Source: Methylocapsa sp. (GTDB taxonomy: Bacteria; Pseudomonadota; Alphaproteobacteria; Rhizobiales; Beijerinckiaceae). Taken from it: DNA of 5,799 nt. Positions 1 to 5,799 of the stretch are shown here, piece after piece. The translations under genes and the position numbers were made by a program. The stretch is taken from assembly GCA_003162995.1 (NCBI GenBank), contig PLUZ01000325.1, forward strand, positions 1-5,799, written 5' to 3'. Below the pieces are notes generated by a model. It was not told the origin of the DNA, did not search any database, and worked only from the letters and a program-made list of their open reading frames with translations. Numbering within the stretch: position 1 is the stretch's first letter; each line of letters begins with the position of its first letter.

Positions 1-19
1 CTGTAGATCTGCTGTCTAC

Positions 20-40
20 TGTGACAAATCACAATATAAT
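20..40 (+). promoter_or_regulatory. CRP/FNR-type palindrome overlapping a candidate promoter
   Basis: Bases 20-33 read TGTGACAAATCACA, a perfect inverted repeat of 5-base arms (TGTGA/TCACA) around a 4-base spacer. It is followed at 35-40 by TATAAT, an exact match to the sigma-70 -10 consensus. The arms are those of the CRP half-site, but the 5-4-5 spacing is that of FNR/FixK-type sites (CRP sites are 5-6-5). If TATAAT is a real -10 for rightward transcription, the palindrome lies between -35 and -10, which would suit repression. It could instead serve a leftward gene outside the window. No good -35 stands at the correct spacing, so the promoter call is tentative; the palindrome itself is certain. 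Confidence 0.4.
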
Positions 41-110
41 TGCAGTGTCGCTATTCAGCAACACCTCGGCGTTAGTTGCGGCTTTTGAGACAAATACGCA
101 GCGGCTCCAA

Positions 111-139
111 TTGACTGTCTTTATGTTTCTGCAATTCTA
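111..139 (+). promoter_or_regulatory. weak candidate sigma-70 promoter for the efflux gene
   Basis: TTGACT at 111-116 matches five of six bases of the -35 consensus. The only -10-like sequence at 16-17 bases is a poor one, AATTCT near 133-139. The leader from 1 to about 180 is visibly richer in A and T than the coding DNA, as expected of a promoter region, and contains no convincing reading frame. Transcription could start here or at the TATAAT near 35-40. Confidence 0.2.
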
Positions 140-213
140 GCAAAGATAAACAATCAGCAAAAAACTAGAGATTCCGAGTCCCAATGGATGAGGCTCGTCC
201 TACCGCCAGAGCC

Positions 214-218
214 GGGAG
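214..218 (+). promoter_or_regulatory. ribosome binding site choosing the start at 227
   Basis: GGGAG lies 8 bases before the ATG at 227. The in-frame ATG at 188 has no purine-rich sequence before it. The one at 269 has only a weaker GGGG at 259-262, 6 bases upstream. This is the main reason for preferring 227 as the start of the efflux lipoprotein gene. Confidence 0.45.
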
Positions 219-226
219 AATCAACG

Positions 227-1927
227 ATGCGCCGATTTAAGAGCCACTCGCAAAATGCGGGGCATCACATGCGCACTTCTTTACGCAAAGAAGAAAGCGG
301 CGTTGCTCGTGCGTTGGCTAGGAGCGCAGTCAGGAATGGCGGCAAGCTGCGGATCTCGGGAGGCGCCGCATGTCTTACGATGACCTTGCTGGCCGGTTGC
401 GCGGTCGGCCCCGATTTTCTCGAGCCGGCCGCCCCCGATGTGACGGGATATACAAGGGAACCGCTCAAAGCTTCGTCGGCGTCGGCGGGTTCCGGCTTGG
501 GCCAGGGACAACGCTTTGTTCAAGATCTCGATATTCCGGGCCTATGGTGGGCGACGTTTCATTCGCGCCCGCTGAACGATCTGATCGAAGACGCGCTGAA
601 ACATAATGCGGATCTGCAGACGGCTCAGGCCGCCTTGCGCGTTGCCTATCAAAATGCTGAGGCGCAAAAGGGCGCCTTCTGGCCGCAAGTCGGCGGCAAT
701 TACAACAGCCAGTCCATAAAAGTCGCCGCCGAGGTTTCGCCGCCGGGATCGACTCCCGGGGACTATCTCCGCTTACACACGTTCCAGTTGGAAGTGGCCT
801 ACGCTCCAGACGTCTTCGGGCTCGTCCGCCGCGAAGTGGAATCAACAGAAGCGCTAACGGCGGTGCAACAGTATCAGCTGGAAGCGACTTATCTCACCCT
901 CACGTCCAACGTCGTCGCCGCGGCCGTGCAGGAAGCCTCGTTGCGGGGCCAGATCGAGGCCACCAGAAAAATCATCAAAATCGAAAACGACCTCTTAGGC
1001 CTGCTGAAACGCCAGCTGGCGCTCGGTCAGGTCGCCGTGGCCGATGTGCTGGTCCAGGAGGCGGCCCTGGCGGCGGTGGAACTGCTGTTGCCGCCGCTCG
1101 AAAAACAATTGGCGCTGCAGCGCGATCTGCTGACCGCTCTGGCAGGGCGCTACCCAAGCAATGAAATCGAGGAAAAGTTCACCCTCGCGTCCCTAAAGCT
1201 CCCGCACGAACTGCCGGTCAGCCTGCCGTCGGCCTTGGTCGAGCATCGCCCGGATGTGAAGGCCGCCGAAGCCACTCTGCACTCGGCCAGCGCCGCCATT
1301 GGCGTCGCTATCGCGAACCGGTTGCCGCTGGTCAATTTGACCGCGACTGTCGCGACCAGCGCGACCAATTGGGGGCTGCTCTTCATCGAGCCGACCTCTG
1401 CTTATTTGCTCATGGCAAGCGCGACGCAACCGCTCTTCGACGGTTTTTCCTTGTACCATAAGCAAAAGGCGGCCGAAGCCGCTTATGACCAGGCCGAGGC
1501 GCAATATCGCAGCACGGTCATCACCGCATTCCAAAATGTCGCCGACTCGCTACGCGCGATCCAGGCCGACGCCCGTGAGCTCAAGGCCGCGGTGCACTCC
1601 GAGGATACCGCGCTGAAAAGTCTCAATATCGTGCGCAAACAGGCGGAACTTGGACAAGTGAACAGCCTCGCCATCCTCAATGCGCAGCAGACCTATTTGA
1701 CGGCTTTGCTCACCCGCGTCCAGGCGCAAGCCAGCCGTTTCGCCGACACGGCAGCGCTTTTCCAAGCCCTCGGTGGCGGCTGGTGGAATCGGATGGACGT
1801 TGCCCCGAATGTCGACGACTCTCGTAGCTCCGGGTGCCTCGAGTTTCTGGGGCCGATCATCTCCCCCTGCGTGCCGGTTCCTTCCGCGGCTGGCGTGAGT
1901 GTACAGCCGCAAAGCGATAAATCCTGA
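227..1927 (+). CDS. RND-type efflux outer-membrane lipoprotein, NodT/OprM (TolC-like) family
   Basis: This is the outer-membrane channel of a tripartite efflux pump, which normally works with an inner-membrane RND transporter and a periplasmic adaptor to export drugs, solvents or metals. Residue numbers count from the alternative ATG at 188. A basic stretch ending at R55, a short hydrophobic stretch and the lipobox LLAGC put the lipidated cysteine at C71 (codon 398-400), followed by the family-typical AVGPDF. Two outer-membrane efflux (OEP) repeats follow, roughly 125-315 and 345-530. Typical motifs are LWWATFHSRPLNDLI (119-133), VEHRPDVKAAEATL (351-364), IGVAIANRLP (371-380) and ALGGGWW (527-533). 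Family members usually end just after this last motif; this protein runs on for about 45 residues with cysteines C550 and C561. From 227 the product is 566 aa; starts at 188 (579 aa) or 269 (552 aa) are possible. No pump or adaptor gene is adjacent in the window, so the substrate cannot be named. Family assignment is firm. Confidence 0.93.
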   Translation: MRRFKSHSQNAGHHMRTSLRKEESGVARALARSAVRNGGKLRISGGAACLTMTLLAGCAVGPDFLEPAAPDVTGYTREPLKASSASAGSGLGQGQRFVQDLDIPGLWWATFHSRPLNDLIEDALKHNADLQTAQAALRVAYQNAEAQKGAFWPQVGGNYNSQSIKVAAEVSPPGSTPGDYLRLHTFQLEVAYAPDVFGLVRREVESTEALTAVQQYQLEATYLTLTSNVVAAAVQEASLRGQIEATRKIIKIENDLLGLLKRQLALGQVAVADVLVQEAALAAVELLLPPLEKQLALQRDLLTALAGRYPSNEIEEKFTLASLKLPHELPVSLPSALVEHRPDVKAAEATLHSASAAIGVAIANRLPLVNLTATVATSATNWGLLFIEPTSAYLLMASATQPLFDGFSLYHKQKAAEAAYDQAEAQYRSTVITAFQNVADSLRAIQADARELKAAVHSEDTALKSLNIVRKQAELGQVNSLAILNAQQTYLTALLTRVQAQASRFADTAALFQALGGGWWNRMDVAPNVDDSRSSGCLEFLGPIISPCVPVPSAAGVSVQPQSDKS

Positions 1928-2154
1928 GCTTAAGTGATTCCAAGCACGTGAGTTTCTCGTTGCGTAAGCGATTCCCATTCCGATCCGATGATTCCATCTT
2001 GCAGGCAAGCGCTCTCAATCACGATCGCTTCAAGATGAGTGACTGATGGTCTCACCCTCTTTGTTTTACCGCATGATTTATCCAAAAGGTCTGCAACTTT
2101 GAACCCGCCGTAGCTGCGAGTCGGAGTTCGATCACCCGCCGGTGTAGATGATGA
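1928..2154. other. convergent intergenic region
   Basis: These 227 bases separate the stop of the efflux gene (+) from the stop of the DUF983 gene (-). I see no convincing gene in either strand. The only structure is the bulged stem-loop at 1995-2037 with a T-rich stretch about 20 bases beyond it. A reading frame from the opposite strand of the efflux gene runs into the left part, but has no family features. Confidence 0.6.
1995..2067 (+). terminator. bulged stem-loop, possible terminator of the efflux gene
   Basis: CATCTTG (1995-2001) pairs perfectly with CAAGATG (2031-2037). Inside it AAGCG (2007-2011) pairs with CGCTT (2026-2030), directly continuing the right arm, with a 5-base bulge (CAGGC) on the left arm and a 14-base loop. 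This gives 12 pairs in two blocks, about 70 bases after the efflux stop codon. A T-rich run, CTCTTTGTTTT, ends at 2067, about 20 bases after the hairpin, further than in a standard intrinsic terminator. The arms are plain to see; the terminator role is inferred. Confidence 0.3.
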
Positions 2155-2586
2155 TTATTTATTGCGATGGCGGCCGTCTTCGCGATCAAAGCCGCCCGCA
2201 TCGCCGTCACTGGACGTGTTCGTCACCGCAAGCCGGCCTTCCTCCGCCTTATAGAAATATTGCGAGCACACGAGCCATCCCTTGAGAGGCCGCAAAGGAA
2301 GCGCACATAAAACAATCAGGAGCGGCAAAGTCGTGACGAGGTGAACCCACCAGGGCGGTGCGTAGGCTGCATCAAACCACAGGGCTAAGCCAACGACGGG
2401 AAAGGACATTGCAGTCATTGCGAAAAAGGCAGGTCCATCCGCCGGATCGGCAAATCCATAATCCAAGCCGCACACATCGCAACACGATGCCAGCTTCAAG
2501 AAGCCACGGAAGAGCTTGCCTTTTCCACACTGAGGGCAGCGACCTCGAATCCCCCTCGAGAGGGGGGCCTTTGCCGTCCATGGCAT
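2155..2586 (-). CDS. DUF983 family small membrane protein with zinc-ribbon motif
   Basis: A 143-residue protein of unknown function. Near the N-terminus, RGRCPQCGKGKLF (C17, C20) and SCCDVCG (C35/C36, C39) form two cysteine pairs, as in a zinc ribbon. They lead into LDYGFADPADGPAFF (41-55), the family hallmark. Two hydrophobic segments follow, about 53-71 and 79-97, joined by a short turn, and then the conserved-looking LRPLKGWLVCSQYFYKAEEGRL (98-119). The tail is hydrophilic and charged. I expect an inner-membrane protein with a small metal-binding domain. The start at 2586 is chosen because GGAG lies 7 bases upstream (2595-2598) and the homology begins there; the frame stays open to an ATG at 2709, but those 41 residues do not resemble the family. 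In many alphaproteobacteria the family is encoded among cytochrome aa3 oxidase genes beside coxC and SURF1 (recalled knowledge); no such genes are here. Confidence 0.85.
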   Translation of the reverse strand: MPWTAKAPLSRGIRGRCPQCGKGKLFRGFLKLASCCDVCGLDYGFADPADGPAFFAMTAMSFPVVGLALWFDAAYAPPWWVHLVTTLPLLIVLCALPLRPLKGWLVCSQYFYKAEEGRLAVTNTSSDGDAGGFDREDGRHRNK

Positions 2587-2594
2587 CGTCAAGC

Positions 2595-2598
2595 TCCG
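2595..2598 (-). promoter_or_regulatory. ribosome binding site of the DUF983 gene
   Basis: Read on the minus strand, GGAG lies 7 bases before the ATG at 2586. This supports the short start and argues against the 41-residue upstream extension to 2709. Confidence 0.5.
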
Positions 2599-2658
2599 GC
2601 TGAATTTAGCTGCAATACATGCATGTGACCGGCGCCAAATGCAATTAGGGAAAGCTTG

Positions 2659-2673
2659 CGCTGGGCGCCAGCG
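2659..2673. repeat. short near-palindrome upstream of the DUF983 gene
   Basis: CGCTGG (2659-2664) and CCAGCG (2668-2673) form a perfect inverted repeat around GCG, about 73 bases upstream of the DUF983 start codon. It could be an operator or a small hairpin in the 5' leader. No T-run follows on either strand, so a terminator is unlikely. GC-rich DNA produces such repeats by chance. Confidence 0.3.
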
Positions 2674-2710
2674 TTCCTCAGGGGGTGGCGCGTTAGTCCG
2701 GCATGACAAA

Positions 2711-2742
2711 CGCCGAGCGCCTTTGGAGGTTGCACCTCGGCG
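2711..2742 (-). terminator. candidate terminator hairpin downstream of ppsA
   Basis: CGCCGAG (2711-2717) and CTCGGCG (2736-2742) are perfect 7-base complementary arms. On the minus strand, the direction of ppsA transcription, the hairpin is followed by TTTGT, a short T-rich stretch. It starts about 95 bases after the ppsA stop and ends well before the DUF983 start. A second, competing hairpin, GAGGT (2726-2730) with ACCTC (2734-2738) and a 3-base loop, shares bases with the right arm. The pairing is seen directly; the terminator role is inferred, and the weak T-tract limits confidence. Confidence 0.35.
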
Positions 2743-2837
2743 GCGGAGTTGGTCCCGTCTACGTTTTCAAGGCTCAGCCCGGCGCCATCGTAATGGATGG
2801 TTCCTTTGGTTCGACTAGGCTGGCTTGGCGGATGCGT

Positions 2838-5267
2838 TTATTGGACACGCAAACTCACGCCGCTCCCCATCGACTGTTCTGCCTCGCGCACCACGGTGAT
2901 GGTGCGCACGAGGCTTGAGGGATTGACACTGATCGAGTCGATACCAAGGCCGGTGAGGAATTGAGCGATTTCCGGGTAGTTCGCCGGGGCCTCGCCGCAA
3001 ATGCCGACGTGCCGGCCATTTCGTTTTGCCCCGGTAACGGCCAGCCGTAGCATTTCCAACATGCCTGGATCGCGCTCGTCGAAATCGAACGCTACGATTT
3101 CAGAATCGCGGTCCACCCCGAGCGTGAGCTGCGTGAGGTCATTGGAGCCAATCGAGAATCCATCGAATACGGCAGAAAACGCATCCACCTGGATGACATT
3201 GTTCGGGATCTCGCACATCACGTAGATCTCGAGACCGTTCCGGCCGCGTTCAAGACCATGCTGCGCCATCACTTGCAGTACGCGTTCGGCTTCAGTCACG
3301 CGGCGGCAGAAGGGCACCATGACGCGAAGATTGGTCAGCCCCATCTCTTCGCGGACACGGCGAAGCGCCGCGCACTCTAGGGCGAAGCCATCGGCATAGG
3401 CGGGATGGGCATAGCGTGACGCGCCGCGGAAGCCCAGCATCGGATTCGCCTCTTTCGGTTCGAATGCCGCACCCCCGAGCAACTGGGCGTATTCGTTGGT
3501 CTTGAAGTCCGAAAGCCGAATGATCACCGGCTTCGGGTAGAATGCGGCGGCGATCGTGCCGACGCCCTCGGCCAGCGTGCGGACAAAAAACTCGCGCGGC
3601 GAGTCGAAGTTACGGGCGAGAGCGTTGATCCGCTCTCTATCCGGCGCGGTAACTTTCTCGGGATGGATCAGCGCCATCGGGTGGACGCCGATATGCTCGC
3701 TGATAATGAATTCCATGCGGGCCAGTCCAACGCCGGCGTTTGGCATCATAGCGCTGCGAAATGCCAGATCGGGGTTGCCCAGATTCACCATGATCGCGGT
3801 CTTTGGCAGCGTCAAAGCGCTGGCGGGCAGACGTGTGACCTCAAACGGTATCTCGCCTGCATAGACCGCGCCCACCTCGCCACCTGCGCAGGAGACGGTG
3901 ACGCGTTCGCCATTGTGCAATGCACGTGTGGCTGTCTCCGTTCCCACCACAGCGGGGACGCCGAGTTCGCGCGCGACAATCGCCGCATGGCAGGTGCGCC
4001 CGCCGTGATCAGTAACGATGGCACCAGCAGTCTTCATCACAGGTTCCCAGTCGGGACTCGTCGAACTCGCAACCAGAACCTCGCCGGGTTGGAAGCTATG
4101 TAAATCCTCGGTGCCGTTGATAACCCGCACGATACCCGTGCCGATCTTCTCGCCGACGGCCTTGCCGGACAGGGCCGGCGTGCCGCTTCCCGTCAGTGTG
4201 TAAGTCTCGAAAAAACTTGTCGAGCGCTGTGACGTTACCGTCTCCGGTCTCGCTTGCACGATATAGAGTTCACCGTCGTCGGCGTCCTTCGCCCATTCGA
4301 TGTCCATCGGTTCGGCGTGGCCAGCGCGGCGGGAGTAGTGCTCCTCGATGCGGATGGCATGGTCCGCGAGCTTCAGCACCTCACTATCTTCGATACAGAA
4401 GCTGGCGCGCTCGGTCTCGGTGGTTTCAACATTACATGTGGTCGATCCGGTATGGCCTTCGGCATAGATGAGACGCTGCTGCTTCTGCCCGAGCGAGCGG
4501 CGCAGCACGGCGCGATAGCCCTGTTTGAAGGTCGGCTTGTGCACGTGGAACTCATCCGGGTCCACCTTGCCCTGGACGATATTTTCTCCCAGCCCATAGA
4601 TGCCAGTAATGAATACCACGTCGCGGAAGCCCGATTCAGTGTCGAGCGTAAAGATGACGCCGCTGCTCGCCCGATCCGTGCGCACCATCTTCATCACGCC
4701 GACCGAGAGCCCGATCTTGAAGTGGTCGAATCCATTGTTCACGCGGTAAACGATAGCGCGGTCGGTGAACACCGAGGCGAAACAGAGACGGCAGGCCTCG
4801 ATTAGATCATCAATGCCGCGAATATTGAGATAGCTTTCGTGCTGGCCGGCAAAGCTCGCCGTCGGCAGATCCTCGGCAGTGGCCGAGCTGCGCACCGCCA
4901 CCGCGACGCCGAGGCCATATTGCGTCTCGAGCCGATGATAGGCCGCCTTGATGTCCGCACGTAGCTCTTCGCTGCCGGTGGCATCGTAGACAATCTGGCG
5001 GGCTTTCGCGGCTCGCTCCCCCAGCAAGTTGACGTCAGTTATGTCGAGATCATCCAGCAGCGCATGCAGGCCAGCCCATGCTTTTGCCGAAGTAAGTGCG
5101 TCGGCATAGGCTGCGACTGTCAGGGCGAAGCCGTTGGGAATCTTGACGCCTGCCTCTCCGAGCTCGCAGTAGAGTTCGCCGAGCGAGGCATTCTTGCCGC
5201 CCACTAGAGGGACATCCTCAAGCCGGATCGTTTCGAACCAGCGGATATATGCGGTAGTCATTGCCAT
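2838..5267 (-). CDS. ppsA: phosphoenolpyruvate synthase (pyruvate, water dikinase)
   Basis: Cytoplasmic enzyme (EC 2.7.9.2) that makes phosphoenolpyruvate, AMP and phosphate from pyruvate, ATP and water, the entry step of gluconeogenesis from three-carbon compounds. The 809 residues match the usual length of about 790-810. An N-terminal ATP-grasp-like domain spans about 17-342, with GGKNASLGE (23-31), AVRSSATAEDLPTASFAGQ (124-142) and LYIVQARPET (334-343). The mobile phosphohistidine domain, about 385-465, carries HGGRTCHAAIVARELG (421-436), with H427 as the phosphorylated histidine. The C-terminal pyruvate/PEP-binding barrel, about 490-795, carries GLARMEF (514-520), IIRLSDFKTNEY (582-593), GFRGASRY (612-619), FSIGSNDLTQLTLGVDRD (704-721) and GICGEAP with the catalytic-type C757. 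No key residue is missing. The start at 5267 has GGGAAG 6 bases upstream; an ATG two codons later is less well placed. The CBS-domain gene lies 137 bases upstream in the same direction, so shared transcription is possible. No PpsR-type regulator gene is seen. Confidence 0.97.
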   Translation of the reverse strand: MAMTTAYIRWFETIRLEDVPLVGGKNASLGELYCELGEAGVKIPNGFALTVAAYADALTSAKAWAGLHALLDDLDITDVNLLGERAAKARQIVYDATGSEELRADIKAAYHRLETQYGLGVAVAVRSSATAEDLPTASFAGQHESYLNIRGIDDLIEACRLCFASVFTDRAIVYRVNNGFDHFKIGLSVGVMKMVRTDRASSGVIFTLDTESGFRDVVFITGIYGLGENIVQGKVDPDEFHVHKPTFKQGYRAVLRRSLGQKQQRLIYAEGHTGSTTCNVETTETERASFCIEDSEVLKLADHAIRIEEHYSRRAGHAEPMDIEWAKDADDGELYIVQARPETVTSQRSTSFFETYTLTGSGTPALSGKAVGEKIGTGIVRVINGTEDLHSFQPGEVLVASSTSPDWEPVMKTAGAIVTDHGGRTCHAAIVARELGVPAVVGTETATRALHNGERVTVSCAGGEVGAVYAGEIPFEVTRLPASALTLPKTAIMVNLGNPDLAFRSAMMPNAGVGLARMEFIISEHIGVHPMALIHPEKVTAPDRERINALARNFDSPREFFVRTLAEGVGTIAAAFYPKPVIIRLSDFKTNEYAQLLGGAAFEPKEANPMLGFRGASRYAHPAYADGFALECAALRRVREEMGLTNLRVMVPFCRRVTEAERVLQVMAQHGLERGRNGLEIYVMCEIPNNVIQVDAFSAVFDGFSIGSNDLTQLTLGVDRDSEIVAFDFDERDPGMLEMLRLAVTGAKRNGRHVGICGEAPANYPEIAQFLTGLGIDSISVNPSSLVRTITVVREAEQSMGSGVSLRVQ

Positions 5268-5315
5268 CAGGTGCTTCCCAGTTTGTAAGTTGCCGTGCCC
5301 TGTTTATGGACCCGT

Positions 5316-5330
5316 GACCACCTCGTGGTC
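5316..5330. repeat. perfect small hairpin in the ppsA leader
   Basis: GACCAC (5316-5321) and GTGGTC (5325-5330) pair perfectly around a 3-base loop, about 49 bases upstream of the ppsA start and 75 bases after the stop of the CBS-domain gene. It has no T-tract on either strand, so it is not a standard terminator. A weak attenuator, an operator or an mRNA processing site are possible, as is chance. Confidence 0.3.
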
Positions 5331-5404
5331 TGGCTCTGTTTCCGGTTCCCTCTAAGCCTGCAAAGCATTGAGGTGCACCCCGAACCGGCGAGCGCCATCC
5401 TTGC

Positions 5405-5799
5405 TCAGCCCCGATGGAAACGCCAGTCGGGTCGCATGGTCTTGATGATCATCATCTCGGCAAGGTTCTGGCGGGTGAGCAGGCCGACGAGGACCCCCTC
5501 GGAATCGGTGACGGCCAGAGCCACGGCCTGCGGTCCGTGAAGCCGGTCAACTACGGCCTCAAGTGGGGTCGCGCTCCCTATAGTCTCGACCGGCGAGCGC
5601 ATGAAATCAGTGATTGCCGCCTCACGGTCGTGGCTTTTCAGGGCCGAGAGTATATCTTCGCGCACAAGGAGGCCAATCGGCTTTCCGAAAGCGTCCACCA
5701 CCGGGAATTCGTGCTGGGCGGTCGCAAGCAGCGTTTCGATCGCCGCGGCCAAGTTCGCTTCGACCGGAATCGCGGTAAAGCGCGTCTCCATTGCATCGC
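5405..5799 (-). CDS. C-terminal CBS-domain pair, probably of a site-2-type M50 zinc metalloprotease (partial)
   Basis: The frame is open to the window edge, so the 5' part is missing. The ATG at 5791 is probably internal: the two codons before it give D-A, so the protein reads DAMETRFTAIP, the usual entry to a CBS domain. CBS 1 covers residues about 5-60 counted from that methionine (FPVVDAFGKPIGLLVREDILSAL). CBS 2 covers about 67-116 (ALAVTDSEGVLVGLLTRQNLAEMM). Such pairs bind adenine nucleotides and regulate an attached domain. The ending GLLTRQNLAEMM plus a short tail closely resembles the C-terminus of bacterial M50/site-2 proteases with cytoplasmic CBS pairs, which are polytopic membrane enzymes with an HEXXH zinc motif. 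That catalytic part is not visible here, so the protease call is inferred from the end motif. A stand-alone or differently fused CBS protein is the alternative. ppsA follows 137 bases downstream. Confidence 0.75.
   Translation of the reverse strand, partial: DAMETRFTAIPVEANLAAAIETLLATAQHEFPVVDAFGKPIGLLVREDILSALKSHDREAAITDFMRSPVETIGSATPLEAVVDRLHGPQAVALAVTDSEGVLVGLLTRQNLAEMMIIKTMRPDWRFHRG

Larger units (their letters stand above)
2587..2837. other. intergenic region between the DUF983 gene and ppsA
   Basis: These 251 bases contain no gene I can support. They hold the leader of the DUF983 gene at the left end, the palindrome at 2659-2673, the candidate ppsA terminator at 2711-2742 and a small hairpin with arms CCATC (2785-2789) and GATGG (2796-2800). 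A strong DUF983 promoter is not obvious; TTGCAT on the minus strand near 2640 has no good -10 partner. Confidence 0.5.

Noticed and set aside
1937..1995. Three copies of GATTCC in the sequence after the efflux stop codon
   Set aside because: The copies are only six bases long and irregularly spaced, which is too little to call a repeat array.
1550..2008. Minus-strand reading frame of 152 codons overlapping the end of the efflux gene
   Set aside because: It is antisense to strongly conserved efflux-protein sequence, shows no recognisable domain, and its composition matches a shadow frame in GC-rich DNA.
2118..2146. tRNA-like T-loop sequence (GTTCGATC) in the convergent intergenic region
   Set aside because: The flanking five-base arms do not pair properly and there is no anticodon arm or acceptor stem upstream, so it is neither a tRNA nor a supported attachment-site fragment.
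2587..2709. N-terminal extension of the DUF983 protein to an ATG at 2709
   Set aside because: The 41 extra residues are not family-like, and a good ribosome binding site precedes the ATG at 2586.
2630..2787. GGCGCCA occurring three times between the DUF983 gene and ppsA
   Set aside because: A seven-base GC-rich word recurring in GC-rich DNA with irregular spacing is expected by chance.
2703..2918. Plus-strand reading frame of 71 codons crossing the end of ppsA
   Set aside because: It has no convincing ribosome binding site, overlaps the ppsA 3' end antisense, and contains the candidate terminator.
3663..4103. Plus-strand reading frame of 146 codons inside ppsA
   Set aside because: It is antisense to the phosphohistidine domain of ppsA and has no recognisable features.
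4254..4805. Plus-strand reading frame of 183 codons inside ppsA
   Set aside because: It lies wholly antisense to the conserved ATP-binding domain of ppsA, and I recognise no protein family in it.

Overview
The window looks like chromosomal DNA of a GC-rich Proteobacterium, most likely an alphaproteobacterium. This is inferred from codon use and from the style of the protein families; no rRNA or other marker gene is present to fix the lineage. It holds three complete genes and the end of a fourth. I see no tRNA, rRNA, CRISPR array, insertion sequence or phage gene.

Left part (1-1927, + strand). An AT-rich leader of about 190-225 bases carries a perfect TGTGA-N4-TCACA palindrome just before a TATAAT box. 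It precedes a gene for a NodT/OprM-type outer-membrane efflux lipoprotein. No inner-membrane pump or adaptor gene lies beside it in the window; if partners are linked, they lie to the left. The protein has an unusual tail of about 45 residues with two cysteines after the usual family end.

Middle part (1928-2837). A convergent intergenic region of 227 bases contains a bulged stem-loop that may be a terminator. After it, on the minus strand, is a small DUF983 protein with a CXXC zinc ribbon and two membrane helices. About 250 bases without a convincing gene then separate it from ppsA; they hold several inverted repeats, one a candidate ppsA terminator.

Right part (2838-5799, - strand). A complete ppsA (phosphoenolpyruvate synthase) has all the expected catalytic motifs. 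Its neighbour, 137 bases upstream in the same direction, is a CBS-domain-pair reading frame that stays open to the window edge. It reads like the C-terminus of a membrane-embedded site-2-type M50 zinc protease. The two may be co-transcribed, linking a nucleotide-sensing protease to gluconeogenic carbon flow, but this is inference.

I do not see a clearly new multi-gene system here. The points most worth a second look are the CRP/FNR-like palindrome, the tailed efflux protein, the truncated protease and the DUF983 gene without its usual neighbours.
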